From Legionella feeleii (GTDB lineage: Bacteria > Pseudomonadota > Gammaproteobacteria > Legionellales > Legionellaceae), in assembly GCF_001467625.1 (NCBI RefSeq), contig NZ_LNYB01000049.1, positions 1 to 61,060 of the forward strand: a stretch of DNA of 61,060 nucleotides. Direction: 5' to 3'. A model generated the notes under the pieces. The model was given only the letters and a program-made list of their open reading frames with translations, was not told the origin of the DNA and did not search any database. The position numbers and the translations under genes are program-made. Every line of letters begins with the position of its first letter. Within the stretch, counting starts at the first letter, position 1. This document shows, in pieces, positions 36,334 to 45,645 of the stretch.

Positions 36334-37467
36334 ATGGAGAATGATCGGAACTATTTTTTGCCCCAGGAAAAGTTACAAGAATTAATTGATGCACTGCAGC
36401 GATTAGGTTTCTCTTGTGTGGGGCCTCAAGTCCGTGACGGAGCAATTGTCTATGATAGGCTCACAGAGGCAAACCAGTTGCCTTGGGGTATTCGAGCCCA
36501 TCAGGCCCCAGGCGAGTATCGCCTTGAACGCCTCCCTGTACAACGGGCATTTTCATGGGCTAATGGCCCGCAAGCGATCAAGCCGTTATTATTTAAACCC
36601 AGTGAAACGGTTTGGCGTGTTGAACGGAGCACTACAGGAAAACTGGAATTTAAACCCTGTATCGCTAATGAATTGCCAATCGCTATTATTGGGGCTCGTT
36701 CTTGTGATTTAGCCGCAATGGCAATTCAGGATAAGGTTTTTTTATCTCAGGCCCATCAAGATGAGCGCTATCGAAGACGCCGTGAATCGCTATTTGTTAT
36801 TGCTGTTAATTGTGGTTATTCCTCTGATAATTGCTTTTGTGTTTCGGCAGGGACTGGACCCGATGTCAGGAGTCCTTTCGATCTCTTAATGACAGAATTG
36901 GATTCGGGTTTCGTCATTCAAGGAGGCAGCGAGCGTGGACATCAGTTAATTTCCGGTCTAAATTTATCATTGGCAACAACACAACAAGGTAACGATGCCG
37001 GACAGGAAATTGCTAATGCTGATGCCATGCAAACGAAGCGTATCCCGTTGGATAACCAGCGAGGGTTGCGAGATTTATTATTCTCCAACTTAGGTCATCC
37101 ACGTTGGGAGGAGGTTGCTGAACGCTGTTTATCTTGTGGCAATTGTACGTCTGTCTGTCCTACTTGTTTTTGCCATAGTGAAATAACAAATCCCAGTCTT
37201 GATGGACAAGGCAGTACCCTGGAGCGTGAATGGGATTCGTGTTTTACGGAAGGCCACAGTTACCTGGCCGGCCACCCAATTCGTGATGATACAAAAAAGC
37301 GTTATCGTCAATGGCTGACGCATAAAGTAGGTAGTTGGTTTGATCAGTTTGATACGAGTGGATGCGTAGGTTGTGGCCGTTGTATAACCTGGTGTCCAGT
37401 AGGCATTGATATTACCGAAGAATTAGCTGCGATTTCAGGTGAATCCAATGTGAGGGAAACGAAATAA
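36334..37467 (+). CDS. hydB: group 3b-type [NiFe] hydrogenase beta subunit (iron-sulfur)
   Basis: This is a 377-residue iron-sulfur protein related to sulfhydrogenase beta subunits and to anaerobic sulfite reductase subunit A. Two C-terminal [4Fe-4S] motifs are clear: [14 protein letters not shown] near residue 265 and [16 protein letters not shown] near 342. It passes electrons between the catalytic pair and the flavin subunit encoded next. The order beta-gamma-delta-alpha is that of the Pyrococcus hydBGDA operon. GAGG precedes the ATG, 21 bases after hypE. Confidence 0.9.
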   Translation: MENDRNYFLPQEKLQELIDALQRLGFSCVGPQVRDGAIVYDRLTEANQLPWGIRAHQAPGEYRLERLPVQRAFSWANGPQAIKPLLFKPSETVWRVERSTTGKLEFKPCIANELPIAIIGARSCDLAAMAIQDKVFLSQAHQDERYRRRRESLFVIAVNCGYSSDNCFCVSAGTGPDVRSPFDLLMTELDSGFVIQGGSERGHQLISGLNLSLATTQQGNDAGQEIANADAMQTKRIPLDNQRGLRDLLFSNLGHPRWEEVAERCLSCGNCTSVCPTCFCHSEITNPSLDGQGSTLEREWDSCFTEGHSYLAGHPIRDDTKKRYRQWLTHKVGSWFDQFDTSGCVGCGRCITWCPVGIDITEELAAISGESNVRETK

Positions 37468-38303
37468 TGATCAGGGATTCCTATCTACCTCGAACTGCAA
37501 GAATTAAAGCACGGCATCAAGAGTCAGCCACGATTTTCACCCTCGATCTTCAATTTGTTGAAAAGTCACACCAGCAGGCTTTTTCTTTCTATCCCGGACA
37601 ATTCAACATGCTCTACCTGTATGGTGTAGGTGAAGTCGCTATTTCAATTAGTTCCGATCCGGCAGAGAAAACTTATCTTGGGCATACTATTCGTGCGGTT
37701 GGACGAGTAACAAAAGCAATGCAGCAATTGAACAAGGGTGATTATGTTGGTGTTCGTGGTCCATTTGGCAATGGTTGGCCTGTAAAAGGGGCTGTAGGCA
37801 AAGATATTGTGATTGTGACAGGCGGTTTGGGATGCGCACCAACAGTCTCCGTTATTAACTACATTTTAGCCAGGCGGGAACAGTATGGGGCCCTAAAAAT
37901 TTTTCAGGGTGTAAAACATAGTGAAGATTTTATTTTTCGCAAGCAATATAAAAAATGGCAAGCCATGCCGCAAACCGAAATTTATATTGCTGCCGATAAG
38001 GCTGGTCCAAAATGGCCGTGGAGTGTTGGTTACGTAACGGATATGATTACTTCACTTCAGTTAGATGCCAACAATACAATAGCCATGATGTGTGGTCCTG
38101 AAGGAATGATGCAGGCTGCTACCCTGGCATTGATTAATCAAGGTATTTCCGGGGAAGCGATTTATCTTAGTATGGAACGCAATATGGAATGTGGGATAGG
38201 TCACTGTGGACATTGTCAATATGGTGGTTTATTTGTTTGTAAGGACGGTCCTGTTTTTGCCTATGATTGTATAAAAGCCTTGTTTACAGAACCAGGATTT
38301 TGA
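37467..38303 (+). CDS. hydG: group 3b-type hydrogenase gamma subunit (NAD(P)H-flavin)
   Basis: This is a 278-residue diaphorase subunit. A ferredoxin-NADP reductase-like FAD domain ([13 protein letters not shown]) is followed by a nucleotide-binding domain ([28 protein letters not shown]). A C-terminal [2Fe-2S] site reads [12 protein letters not shown] with a later Cys in FVCKDGPVF. It would exchange electrons with NAD(P)(H). Its ATG shares one base with the hydB stop. Naming follows the Pyrococcus sulfhydrogenase. Confidence 0.92.
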   Translation: MIRDSYLPRTARIKARHQESATIFTLDLQFVEKSHQQAFSFYPGQFNMLYLYGVGEVAISISSDPAEKTYLGHTIRAVGRVTKAMQQLNKGDYVGVRGPFGNGWPVKGAVGKDIVIVTGGLGCAPTVSVINYILARREQYGALKIFQGVKHSEDFIFRKQYKKWQAMPQTEIYIAADKAGPKWPWSVGYVTDMITSLQLDANNTIAMMCGPEGMMQAATLALINQGISGEAIYLSMERNMECGIGHCGHCQYGGLFVCKDGPVFAYDCIKALFTEPGF

Positions 38304-38304
38304 A

Positions 38305-39093
38305 ATGAGTAAACCGCGCTTGGCAGTCTATAAATTCACTTCTTGTGATGGTTGTCAGTTGGCGTTTTTAAACGCTGGAGAGGCCTTGCTCATGTTATCC
38401 GAATTGGTTGAGCTGACACATTTTGCTGAAGCCGGTCTTGTTGATTTTAAGGAAAAAATTGATATTGCGTTTGTCGAAGGAAGTATTTCAACACCTGAAG
38501 AAGCAGAGCGTATAAAAAAGATTCGTGGAAATTCCACGTTTCTTATTACGATTGGCGCCTGTGCTACAGCTGGAGGTATTCAGGCTTTACGCAATGCAGC
38601 AAATTATCAGGAATGGATGGCGAGTATATATGCGTCACCAAAAACCATTGAAGCGCTAAGTACCTCTACAGCGATTTCAAGCCATGTGAGGGTGGATTTG
38701 GAGTTATGGGGTTGTCCTGTTAATACCCATCAGGTAATGAATGCGGTGCGTTCGCTATTGTTTGGCGTTGTTCCACGAATTAAGAGGGATGCGGTCTGTT
38801 TGGAATGCAAGCGCAAAGGGCTGGTCTGTGTATTGGTTGCTAAAAAAGAACCCTGTATGGGCCCTGTTACTCAAACAGGTTGTGGCGCTCTTTGCCCTGG
38901 ATATGGACGTGCCTGTTATGCGTGTTATGGCCCTTCGGAAAATCCCAATACGCATTCATTAGGCCTTCGGTTTGCCCAAAATGGAAGTCGCTTCGATACA
39001 ATCGCCAAGCAATTTTTGCATATCAATAATCAAGCGGCCGCATTTAACCAGGCAGGTAATTATTTTAAAGGGATTAAGATTGTCAAAGAATAA
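38305..39093 (+). CDS. hydD: group 3b-type [NiFe] hydrogenase small subunit (delta)
   Basis: This is a 262-residue small subunit whose clusters carry electrons from the nickel site. The proximal-cluster start is KFTSCDGCQLAFLN (C14, C17), with further ligands in IGACATAGGIQ and WGCPVNTHQ. A C-terminal cysteine-rich region (CLECKRKGLVC, CMGPVTQTGCGALCPGYGR) supports additional clusters. There is no twin-arginine signal, so the enzyme is cytoplasmic. It starts just after hydG and its 3' end overlaps the hydA start. Confidence 0.93.
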   Translation: MSKPRLAVYKFTSCDGCQLAFLNAGEALLMLSELVELTHFAEAGLVDFKEKIDIAFVEGSISTPEEAERIKKIRGNSTFLITIGACATAGGIQALRNAANYQEWMASIYASPKTIEALSTSTAISSHVRVDLELWGCPVNTHQVMNAVRSLLFGVVPRIKRDAVCLECKRKGLVCVLVAKKEPCMGPVTQTGCGALCPGYGRACYACYGPSENPNTHSLGLRFAQNGSRFDTIAKQFLHINNQAAAFNQAGNYFKGIKIVKE

Positions 39094-40381
39094 AGAAAAA
39101 TTAATTGAAGTACCTATTCTTGCTCGTGTGGAAGGAGAGGGCGCGCTTAAAATAAAAATTAAGAATAATACAATTCAATCGTTGCAGCTCAAAATTTATG
39201 AGCCGCCTCGGTTATTTGAGAAATTTTTAGAGCAACGGGATTATAGCGAGGTTTTAGATATTGTTGCTCGTATATGTGGTATTTGCCCGGTTGCTTACCA
39301 AATGAGCGCAACGCAGGCCATTGAAAATTGTTTTAACATGCGGCCTAGTCCGTGGGTGCGCGAGATGCGGCGTTTGTTTTATTGTGGGGAGTGGATAGAA
39401 AGCCATAGCTTACATATCCATCTTTTGGCTTTGCCTGATAGTTTGGGTTTTAAAGCAGTTACCGAGATGGCAAAAATTTACCCTCATGAAGTGCGTCGCG
39501 GTTTGCGTTTACAAGCATTGGGCAATGAATTGATGCGATTATTGGGGGGGCGATCGGTCCATCCGGTCGGTGCGAGGATTGGCGGTTTTTACAAGGCTCC
39601 TGATCCACTGCTTGTGCAAAGCCTATTACAAAAAATAAAGGCATCCCTTGTCGATTGTGAAGAACTTATTCGATGGATAAACACCTTGCCTTTTGGAAAA
39701 ACCTTCCATGACTTCACTTGCGTTTCTTTATTTCATGAGCAGGAATATCCAATGAATGAGGGACGCATTGTTTCAGATAAAGGGTTGAATATTGCTATCG
39801 ATGAGTTTGATAATTACTTTAAAGAACATCAAGTCCCCTATTCCAATGCGCTTCACTGTTTATTGGACGGTAAACCCTATTTGGTCGGCCCTTTGGCACG
39901 GTTAAATATCAATCATGAGCGGTTACCCGAACAAATAAAAGTTTTTCTAAAGCAATTAGACCTTCATTTTCCAAGTAAAAATATTCATCACAGCATTTTA
40001 GCGCGCGCAATTGAAATTTATTCTTGTCTATTGGAGGCTTCCCGTATTTTAGAAAATTATAGCTATCCTGATTCTTCTTATACGGACGTGAATATCGCTT
40101 CAGGTCGCGGCTATGGATGTACAGAGGCACCGCGCGGCTTATTGTGGCATTGTTTTGAAATTGATGAGCAAGGGTTGGTTAAATCTGCCCGGATTGTTCC
40201 TCCAACCAGCCAAAACCAGGCCTGTATTGAAGAGGATTTATACCGCTCCCTGCAGCAGTTTGGACTTGAAAAACCAAGTGATGAACTTAGGAGTTATAGT
40301 GAAAAACTCATTAGAAATTATGATCCCTGCATTTCCTGTTCAACTCATTTCTTAACTTTAGATGTGAATCGAGATGATTGA
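39080..40381 (+). CDS. hydA: group 3b-type [NiFe] hydrogenase large subunit (alpha), TTG start
   Basis: This is the catalytic subunit holding the NiFe centre. I start it at a TTG at 39080 with AAAGGGA upstream: the frame opens as far back as 38972, but that part lies inside hydD and lacks homology, while SKNKEKLIEVPILARVEG is the normal N-terminus. It has 433 residues. The ligand motifs are RICGIC (C66, C69) and DPCISC (C417, C420). Cleavage after H423 would remove a 10-residue tail (FLTLDVNRDD). The C-terminal protease is encoded next. Confidence 0.93.
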   Translation: MSKNKEKLIEVPILARVEGEGALKIKIKNNTIQSLQLKIYEPPRLFEKFLEQRDYSEVLDIVARICGICPVAYQMSATQAIENCFNMRPSPWVREMRRLFYCGEWIESHSLHIHLLALPDSLGFKAVTEMAKIYPHEVRRGLRLQALGNELMRLLGGRSVHPVGARIGGFYKAPDPLLVQSLLQKIKASLVDCEELIRWINTLPFGKTFHDFTCVSLFHEQEYPMNEGRIVSDKGLNIAIDEFDNYFKEHQVPYSNALHCLLDGKPYLVGPLARLNINHERLPEQIKVFLKQLDLHFPSKNIHHSILARAIEIYSCLLEASRILENYSYPDSSYTDVNIASGRGYGCTEAPRGLLWHCFEIDEQGLVKSARIVPPTSQNQACIEEDLYRSLQQFGLEKPSDELRSYSEKLIRNYDPCISCSTHFLTLDVNRDD

Positions 40382-40850
40382 ATTGCTGATTTTAGGTATT
40401 GGGTCACCTTTTGGAGATGACCGCTTAGGGTGGGAGGTTGTCCAGGGATTACAACAGAAGAAAACGCTTCAAGTCTATTCTGCCGAGCAACTACAGTTCA
40501 TGTCTTGTGACAGGCCAGGCCTTAATTTGCTCGATTTGATGCAACAGGCAAAAACGGTTTTTTTGATTGATGCGGTTAGAACAGGGGCAAAGGTAGGTAG
40601 CCTTCTTTATCTTGAAAATGAAGAAATCAAGACGATTAATTCAATACAAACCACGCATGAATTTGGACTGGCAAATACAATAGAGATGGGAAAAACCCTT
40701 CATTTATTACCAAAGAATTTGGTTTTGTATGGTATAGAAGTTAACGAACTCAAATTTCAATTTGAGGTTACAGAGCCCATCAGGGCGGCTATTCATGCAT
40801 TGATAATACGAATCGAGAGGGACATTTCCATTTATTTAAGACCTTCGTGA
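40374..40850 (+). CDS. hydrogenase maturation protease (HycI/HyaD family)
   Basis: This is a 158-residue nickel-dependent endopeptidase that trims the large-subunit tail after metal insertion. The signature LGIGSPFGDDRLGWEVV gives the first metal ligand region (Asp in DDR). FLIDAVRTGAKVGSL gives the second Asp, and TTHEFGLANTIEM gives the His ligand. It overlaps hydA by 8 bases and closes the operon; 194 bases then separate it from the next gene. Confidence 0.9.
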   Translation: MIELLILGIGSPFGDDRLGWEVVQGLQQKKTLQVYSAEQLQFMSCDRPGLNLLDLMQQAKTVFLIDAVRTGAKVGSLLYLENEEIKTINSIQTTHEFGLANTIEMGKTLHLLPKNLVLYGIEVNELKFQFEVTEPIRAAIHALIIRIERDISIYLRPS

Positions 40851-41044
40851 CATTAAACGAGTTCACAAGGCCAGTGCCCAATTAAGCTTGACCCCAATAT
40901 ATCGAAAGAAATACGCTATGTCCCCGCAAAAAGCATAGGCCAAAAAAGTGTAATAATTAGCAGTGATAAAAAAAAGGACTTAATAATTCATTAAGCTGCA
41001 AATGATAATATATTGCGCTAACTGGTTTTTTTATAGTCTTTGCA

Positions 41045-42364
41045 ATGCGGGAAAAAAGAAGTCATTTTAAGAGCAAACCACCTCATCGCTCAACTTATCA
41101 AACACAGCATAAATTTAATCCAAAACAACGGTTGCCTGTAGATAAAAAAAGAAATAAACCGCTGGAGCCTTTTGTTTTTTCTGCGTGTGGAAGAGATTTT
41201 AATCAATTATCATTCGCACAGCAGGTACTCTTTATTTTGGCGTTGTCAGCATTAATCTCCCCTGCAGGGGCAACACCCACAAAACAAAGTGGTGCACAAA
41301 AAGGAACCCAAAAAGCGTTAGTCCCCCGGACTCAAACATTTTTTGCTCAACCCTCTAACGCCAGCACCACTGGAGCCTTAAGCCTCTACAGGCCTGTTAC
41401 CCAACCAGTGCCCGGTTTGCTATTAAAGCCAATCGATATGAGTCATACACTGACCATTCAGCCTGTGACGGGGATGATTAGAGATTGCAACCAAAAAACA
41501 AATGGGGTAAGTGCAGGTAAAATCTGTGTTATTAAAGATAAAAAATATCTCCTTAAAGTCTGTGAAGAAGGGGAAGGAGATAGGTATTCTAATATTCTCT
41601 TAGGGATGCATAACCTCTATTTTGTTCAAGAAAATATTGGCATAGATGTTCCAAGGATTAAACTGGTTCATGAGAAAAATGGCCGATATATCTCATCATC
41701 TGGTGACGTAATGAAGGCTGAAAAATACCTTGCCTCTGAGTTTATCGAGAATTTTACTGGTTTCAAAAGCATTATTACCCAGTGTACCCGGTCAGTCATC
41801 AAGTTAAATCATCGCAAAGGGAGCACTCCCGATGAGTTGCAAATCAAGAGGGCCATACGAGAAACAGTTGTCGAGCAAATAGGTGAGTCAGGTATAGCAA
41901 AGCTGGCTGTTGCTGGAACATTTGTACAAGATCTTGTAATGAATGAGGGTAATTGGGGGGTTGCAAACGGTAAACTAGTTGTTATAGATGCCGACCATTC
42001 ACCTCAGTCTATAGAGGAGTACCTCACTGAAGCGATGAAAATGCCGGGAAATATTAATTTGGATTTTTCTATTCAAACCTTGGAACACATGGCGGCTACC
42101 TACAACCAAATGCTGTATAAAAGGCCAATCCTTTTTCATCCGAAGGTTGATTTTACTGTGAAAAATTATGAATTTTTAGTAAGCCGATTTTTAACGGCCT
42201 GTACTCAGGCGATAGATAAAATAAAAGCAACTCATCCGCATTTGCCTTCTGATAAGCCATTAAAATTGGTTAATAGGGTTTTGTCTAATACTTTGCGGGC
42301 CCAATTTTTAGACTATACCCAAGCTGAGCGCATTTCTCCCCCATCTCCTGCTCTGGGTCCCTAG
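41045..42364 (+). CDS. orphan with kinase-like catalytic core
   Basis: This is a 439-residue protein of no family I can name. The N-terminal 45 residues are very basic, followed by one hydrophobic segment (about 59-76, QQVLFILALSALISPAGA). From about 135 it looks like a remote kinase fold: KKYLLKVCEEGEG (K171 as the ATP-binding lysine), a hinge-like YLASEFIENFTG, a catalytic-loop-like QDLVMNEGNWG (D296, N300, N303), and metal-binding VVIDADHS (D315). The order matches PI3K/HipA-type kinases. No Shine-Dalgarno sequence precedes the ATG, so the start is uncertain. Kinase activity and effector status are inference. Confidence 0.5.
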   Translation: MREKRSHFKSKPPHRSTYQTQHKFNPKQRLPVDKKRNKPLEPFVFSACGRDFNQLSFAQQVLFILALSALISPAGATPTKQSGAQKGTQKALVPRTQTFFAQPSNASTTGALSLYRPVTQPVPGLLLKPIDMSHTLTIQPVTGMIRDCNQKTNGVSAGKICVIKDKKYLLKVCEEGEGDRYSNILLGMHNLYFVQENIGIDVPRIKLVHEKNGRYISSSGDVMKAEKYLASEFIENFTGFKSIITQCTRSVIKLNHRKGSTPDELQIKRAIRETVVEQIGESGIAKLAVAGTFVQDLVMNEGNWGVANGKLVVIDADHSPQSIEEYLTEAMKMPGNINLDFSIQTLEHMAATYNQMLYKRPILFHPKVDFTVKNYEFLVSRFLTACTQAIDKIKATHPHLPSDKPLKLVNRVLSNTLRAQFLDYTQAERISPPSPALGP

Positions 42365-42567
42365 GTGCGAGCTTCCAATGCTATCTATTGTTATCTGTTC
42401 TTTGTCTGCAAATTGTTAAAAGTAAATCTATAGTCTATAAACTAAGGGATATTTGAGAAAAGGTCTTTCCTTAACCAGTTGGCCTTTATTTTGCTCTTCG
42501 GTTATTGCGAAGGGCTTGGTTTCTGATGGACAGCTCAGCGGACTGGTTGTTATTACATGGAGGTATT

Positions 42568-43011
42568 ATGAAATCACAGCATCTAACCTGGCTTGTAGTT
42601 TTCGACTCAACAATATGCAGAATATATGACTATTCAAAAAATAGTTTAGCGTTGGTTAAACAAATAGAACACACTGAAAATAAATTAAAAGATATCGAGC
42701 TTACCTCTGATAAGCCAGGTCGATACCAATCCTCCGGCGCGCATGGGGCATATAGCCAGGAATCCGATCCCAAAGCAATCCGAATTGAGCGATTTTCAAA
42801 AGAAATTGCCAAGATTCTTGAACATGGCCACGCTGTAAATGACTATGAGAAATTGATCCTGGTCTGCTCCCCTGCTATGCATGGCCTCTTATTAAAAGAT
42901 ATCAATAAACAAGTTGAAAACGTAATCATTCGTGTAATACCAAAAGATTTAGTTCATGTTCCTGAGGCTGATCTTTTAAATGATGTTAATAATGAATTAA
43001 AGCGAGATTAG
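42568..43011 (+). CDS. host-attachment protein family (PF10116-like)
   Basis: This is a 147-residue protein of the family annotated as required for attachment to host cells, known from Agrobacterium AtsE-type proteins and having an eRF1-like fold. Supporting segments are TWLVVFDSTICRIYDY at the start, the charged SDKPGRYQSSG region, FSKEIAKILEHGHAVNDYEKLILVCSPAMHGLLL, and the RVIPKDLVHVPEADL end. GGAGG 4 bases before the ATG at 42568 fixes the start, although the frame extends to 42505. It precedes the erythromycin-esterase-like gene by 28 bases. Confidence 0.8.
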   Translation: MKSQHLTWLVVFDSTICRIYDYSKNSLALVKQIEHTENKLKDIELTSDKPGRYQSSGAHGAYSQESDPKAIRIERFSKEIAKILEHGHAVNDYEKLILVCSPAMHGLLLKDINKQVENVIIRVIPKDLVHVPEADLLNDVNNELKRD

Positions 43012-43039
43012 TTGAGGCAGGAACATAACAGGAGGGATA

Positions 43040-44392
43040 ATGGCCAATCTGGTAATTGATGAGAAATTAACTGATCTTTTGACCAAGGCAATTAATCCAA
43101 TTGAAATCACCAAGACCTCTGGTTTCGATAAAATTATTGACAGCATTGGTGAGGCACGAATTGTTTTAATGGGTGAGGCCACTCATGGAACGGAGGAATT
43201 CTATCAAACTCGTATTGCTTTAAGTCAATTATTAATCGAACAAAAAGGGTTCAAGGCTATTGCCATAGAAGGTGATTGGCCAAGTGTTTACTCCATGCAC
43301 CGTTATATTCTGGGGAGTAATGAATTCCGGAATGAACGAACCGCTTTGAAGCACTTTACCCGTTTCCCAACCTGGATGTGGGCTAATACAACAATACCTC
43401 CATTTTTACATTGGTTGAGACAATACAATGACAGTCTTGATGTCAAAGCCAAGGTTGGAATTTATGGATTGGATTTATACAGTTTACATGATTCGATGCA
43501 GGCTATTATAGAGTTTTTAGCATCACAACAGCCTGACTTGGCTGAGCAAGCTAGAAATCGTTACGCTTGTTTTGATCATACAGCCATGGATCCACAAATG
43601 TATGGTTATTTTGTCAATCAACATTTGAAACATTCATGTATCAAGGAAGTTAAAGATCAGTTATTGGAAATGCAACATCGAACATTTTCAAAATTAAACG
43701 CGGATAAATTATTGCTGAGTGAAGCAGAATTTTATGCCAATCAAAATGCACGCCTGGTAAAAAATGCTGAAGAGTATTATCGGGCTATGTTTGAGCCCAG
43801 GGCCATATCGTGGAATTTACGCGATAACCATATGGCCCAAACGTTAAGCAATGTTATTGCTCACATTGAATCAAAAAGCAATTTGCCAGCTAAAGTGATT
43901 GTTTGGGCGCATAATTCTCATGTTGGCGATGCCAGGGCAACCGAGATGAATGATCGGGGGGAAGTGAATTTAGGCCAAATTGTTCGAGAGCACTATGATA
44001 CCAGTTCTTATCTTTTAGGATTTTCTACTTATACAGGGACTGTAACGGCCTCATCCGATTGGGATTATCCTGCTGAAATTAAAACAGTATTGCCAGCGCT
44101 TGAAGCAAGCTACGAAGCATTATTTCATAAGCTATCAACCCGTACTTTCTTTTTAAACTTACGTAACAAAAGCCACCTGATAGAACTACTGAAACACGCC
44201 AGATTACAAAGGGCTATTGGTGTTATCTATTTGCCGGAATCGGAACGGCTGAGTCATTATTATTTTTCCCGCTTACCTTATCAATTTGATAGCATTATTC
44301 ACATTGATAAGACCAGTGCCTTAACTGCTTTATCAAAGGAAAATCAACTACGCCCTGATGATTTACCCGAAACTTATCCCACTGGTGAGTAG
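43040..44392 (+). CDS. erythromycin esterase family protein
   Basis: This is a 450-residue member of the EreA/EreB and succinoglycan-biosynthesis-like superfamily. The catalytic region GEATHGTEEFYQTRI provides the conserved His and Glu pair near residues 45-55. Further conserved elements are AIEGDWPSVY, VIVWAHNSHVGDARA (second His) and GFSTYTGTV. The ATG has GGAGG upstream. True macrolide esterases are a minority of the family; clustering with nitroreductase, ATPase and hydrogenase genes parallels Rv2030c in the mycobacterial dormancy regulon, so resistance is not assumed. Confidence 0.88.
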   Translation: MANLVIDEKLTDLLTKAINPIEITKTSGFDKIIDSIGEARIVLMGEATHGTEEFYQTRIALSQLLIEQKGFKAIAIEGDWPSVYSMHRYILGSNEFRNERTALKHFTRFPTWMWANTTIPPFLHWLRQYNDSLDVKAKVGIYGLDLYSLHDSMQAIIEFLASQQPDLAEQARNRYACFDHTAMDPQMYGYFVNQHLKHSCIKEVKDQLLEMQHRTFSKLNADKLLLSEAEFYANQNARLVKNAEEYYRAMFEPRAISWNLRDNHMAQTLSNVIAHIESKSNLPAKVIVWAHNSHVGDARATEMNDRGEVNLGQIVREHYDTSSYLLGFSTYTGTVTASSDWDYPAEIKTVLPALEASYEALFHKLSTRTFFLNLRNKSHLIELLKHARLQRAIGVIYLPESERLSHYYFSRLPYQFDSIIHIDKTSALTALSKENQLRPDDLPETYPTGE

Positions 44393-44546
44393 CTAAGGTT
44401 GTGGCATGCAGGCGAAAGGGTTTTTCCCTTGTCGAGAAAAAAATATCACACCGATGTCAACTCTATTTCCTGGCATGTAGTCATTTAATGATGCGACAAT
44501 CAATGTTGCGGGCTATCAAGCAATAACAGGATCAGGATAAAAATTG

Positions 44547-45509
44547 ATGGATAACACCTCTTTAAACCAGACACTTTCAACGATTCATACCTTTGAAGAC
44601 TATGAAAAACACAAGCCGGATATAGCAGAAGACCTGGTTGCCACCGTTATTGATAGACACCAGTTACCGGAGGCATCACGAAGGCTATTTTCTGAAGGGA
44701 CAAACATTGTCTTTTCCTATGGGGATAGTAAAGTGATTAAAATTTTTCCGCCGTTTCATCAGGGCCAATTTGAAAGTGAGCGATTGGTTTTAAAGCATTT
44801 GGATGGAAGACTTTCTATAAAAACCCCCACACTGGAGTACGAAGGAGAAGTCTTTGGGTGGCCTTATCTTATTCTCAGTAAACTTGAAGGAACACTTCTG
44901 GAAAGCCTTTGGGAAACCATGGCCCATAACAATAAAATGGTTATTCTTCGCGAGTTAGGAGAGCTCATTCGGGAAGTTCATGCCTTACCTGCGGATGGAC
45001 TTGAAGCGATTGATTGCCATTGGCCACAATTTCTTGAAAAACAAATAGCGCAGTGCGAAGAACATCATCGGGCTAAAGGGCTTTCAACAGTTTTATTACA
45101 AGAGCTGCCTGCTTACCTTGATTCAGTCAAAGAGCTATTACCAGCGCTCAAAAAACCAGTTATTTTAACTGGGGAATATACCCCAATGAATTTTTTAGTT
45201 AAGCAAGTAGATGGTATTTGGCATATCAGTGGATTGATTGATTTTGGCGATGCGATGCTGGGGTTGCCTGAATATGATTTGCTTGGTCCAGGCGCTTTCC
45301 TTATACAAGGTGACAAGCAATTGCTCCGTACGTTTTTAACGGCTTATGGCTATTTACCCCATGAGTTGACGAAGACATTGAGCCATCAGTTGACTGCATT
45401 AATGTTGCTTCATCAATACAGTAATTTAAACATCCAGGTAAGAATTCCAAACTGGGAGGATAAAGCAAGGAGCTTGCAGGAGTTAGAAAATTTAGTGTGG
45501 GGTTTTTAA
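44547..45509 (+). CDS. aminoglycoside-phosphotransferase-like protein with altered catalytic motif
   Basis: This is a 320-residue APH/choline-kinase-fold protein. The ATP site has SYGDSKVIKIFPP (Lys), and the metal site is LIDFGDAMLGLPEYDL. In place of the usual HGD-x4-N catalytic motif it has TGEYTPMNFL: His is replaced by Thr and the catalytic Asp by Glu, while the Asn is kept. The ATG at 44547 follows AGGA; the frame's limit at 44544 is TTG. A distinct small-molecule kinase or pseudo-kinase is more likely than antibiotic resistance. Confidence 0.82.
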   Translation: MDNTSLNQTLSTIHTFEDYEKHKPDIAEDLVATVIDRHQLPEASRRLFSEGTNIVFSYGDSKVIKIFPPFHQGQFESERLVLKHLDGRLSIKTPTLEYEGEVFGWPYLILSKLEGTLLESLWETMAHNNKMVILRELGELIREVHALPADGLEAIDCHWPQFLEKQIAQCEEHHRAKGLSTVLLQELPAYLDSVKELLPALKKPVILTGEYTPMNFLVKQVDGIWHISGLIDFGDAMLGLPEYDLLGPGAFLIQGDKQLLRTFLTAYGYLPHELTKTLSHQLTALMLLHQYSNLNIQVRIPNWEDKARSLQELENLVWGF

Positions 45510-45645
45510 GTAATCACTGTCTCAAGCTATTTATACTGCCGGTTAAAAAATGGATGCTAATTCAGCAATAATGGTCAAACAACCAATTTTGGGTCGGAGT
45601 AACCTTGGTCCTGTAAATAAAGTGATCATTTGAATTGAGAACAGT

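Noticed and set aside
43040-45509. Antibiotic resistance (erythromycin esterase plus aminoglycoside phosphotransferase)
   Set aside because: Both families are broad, the APH-like catalytic motif is altered, and the context is a stress island, not a resistance element.
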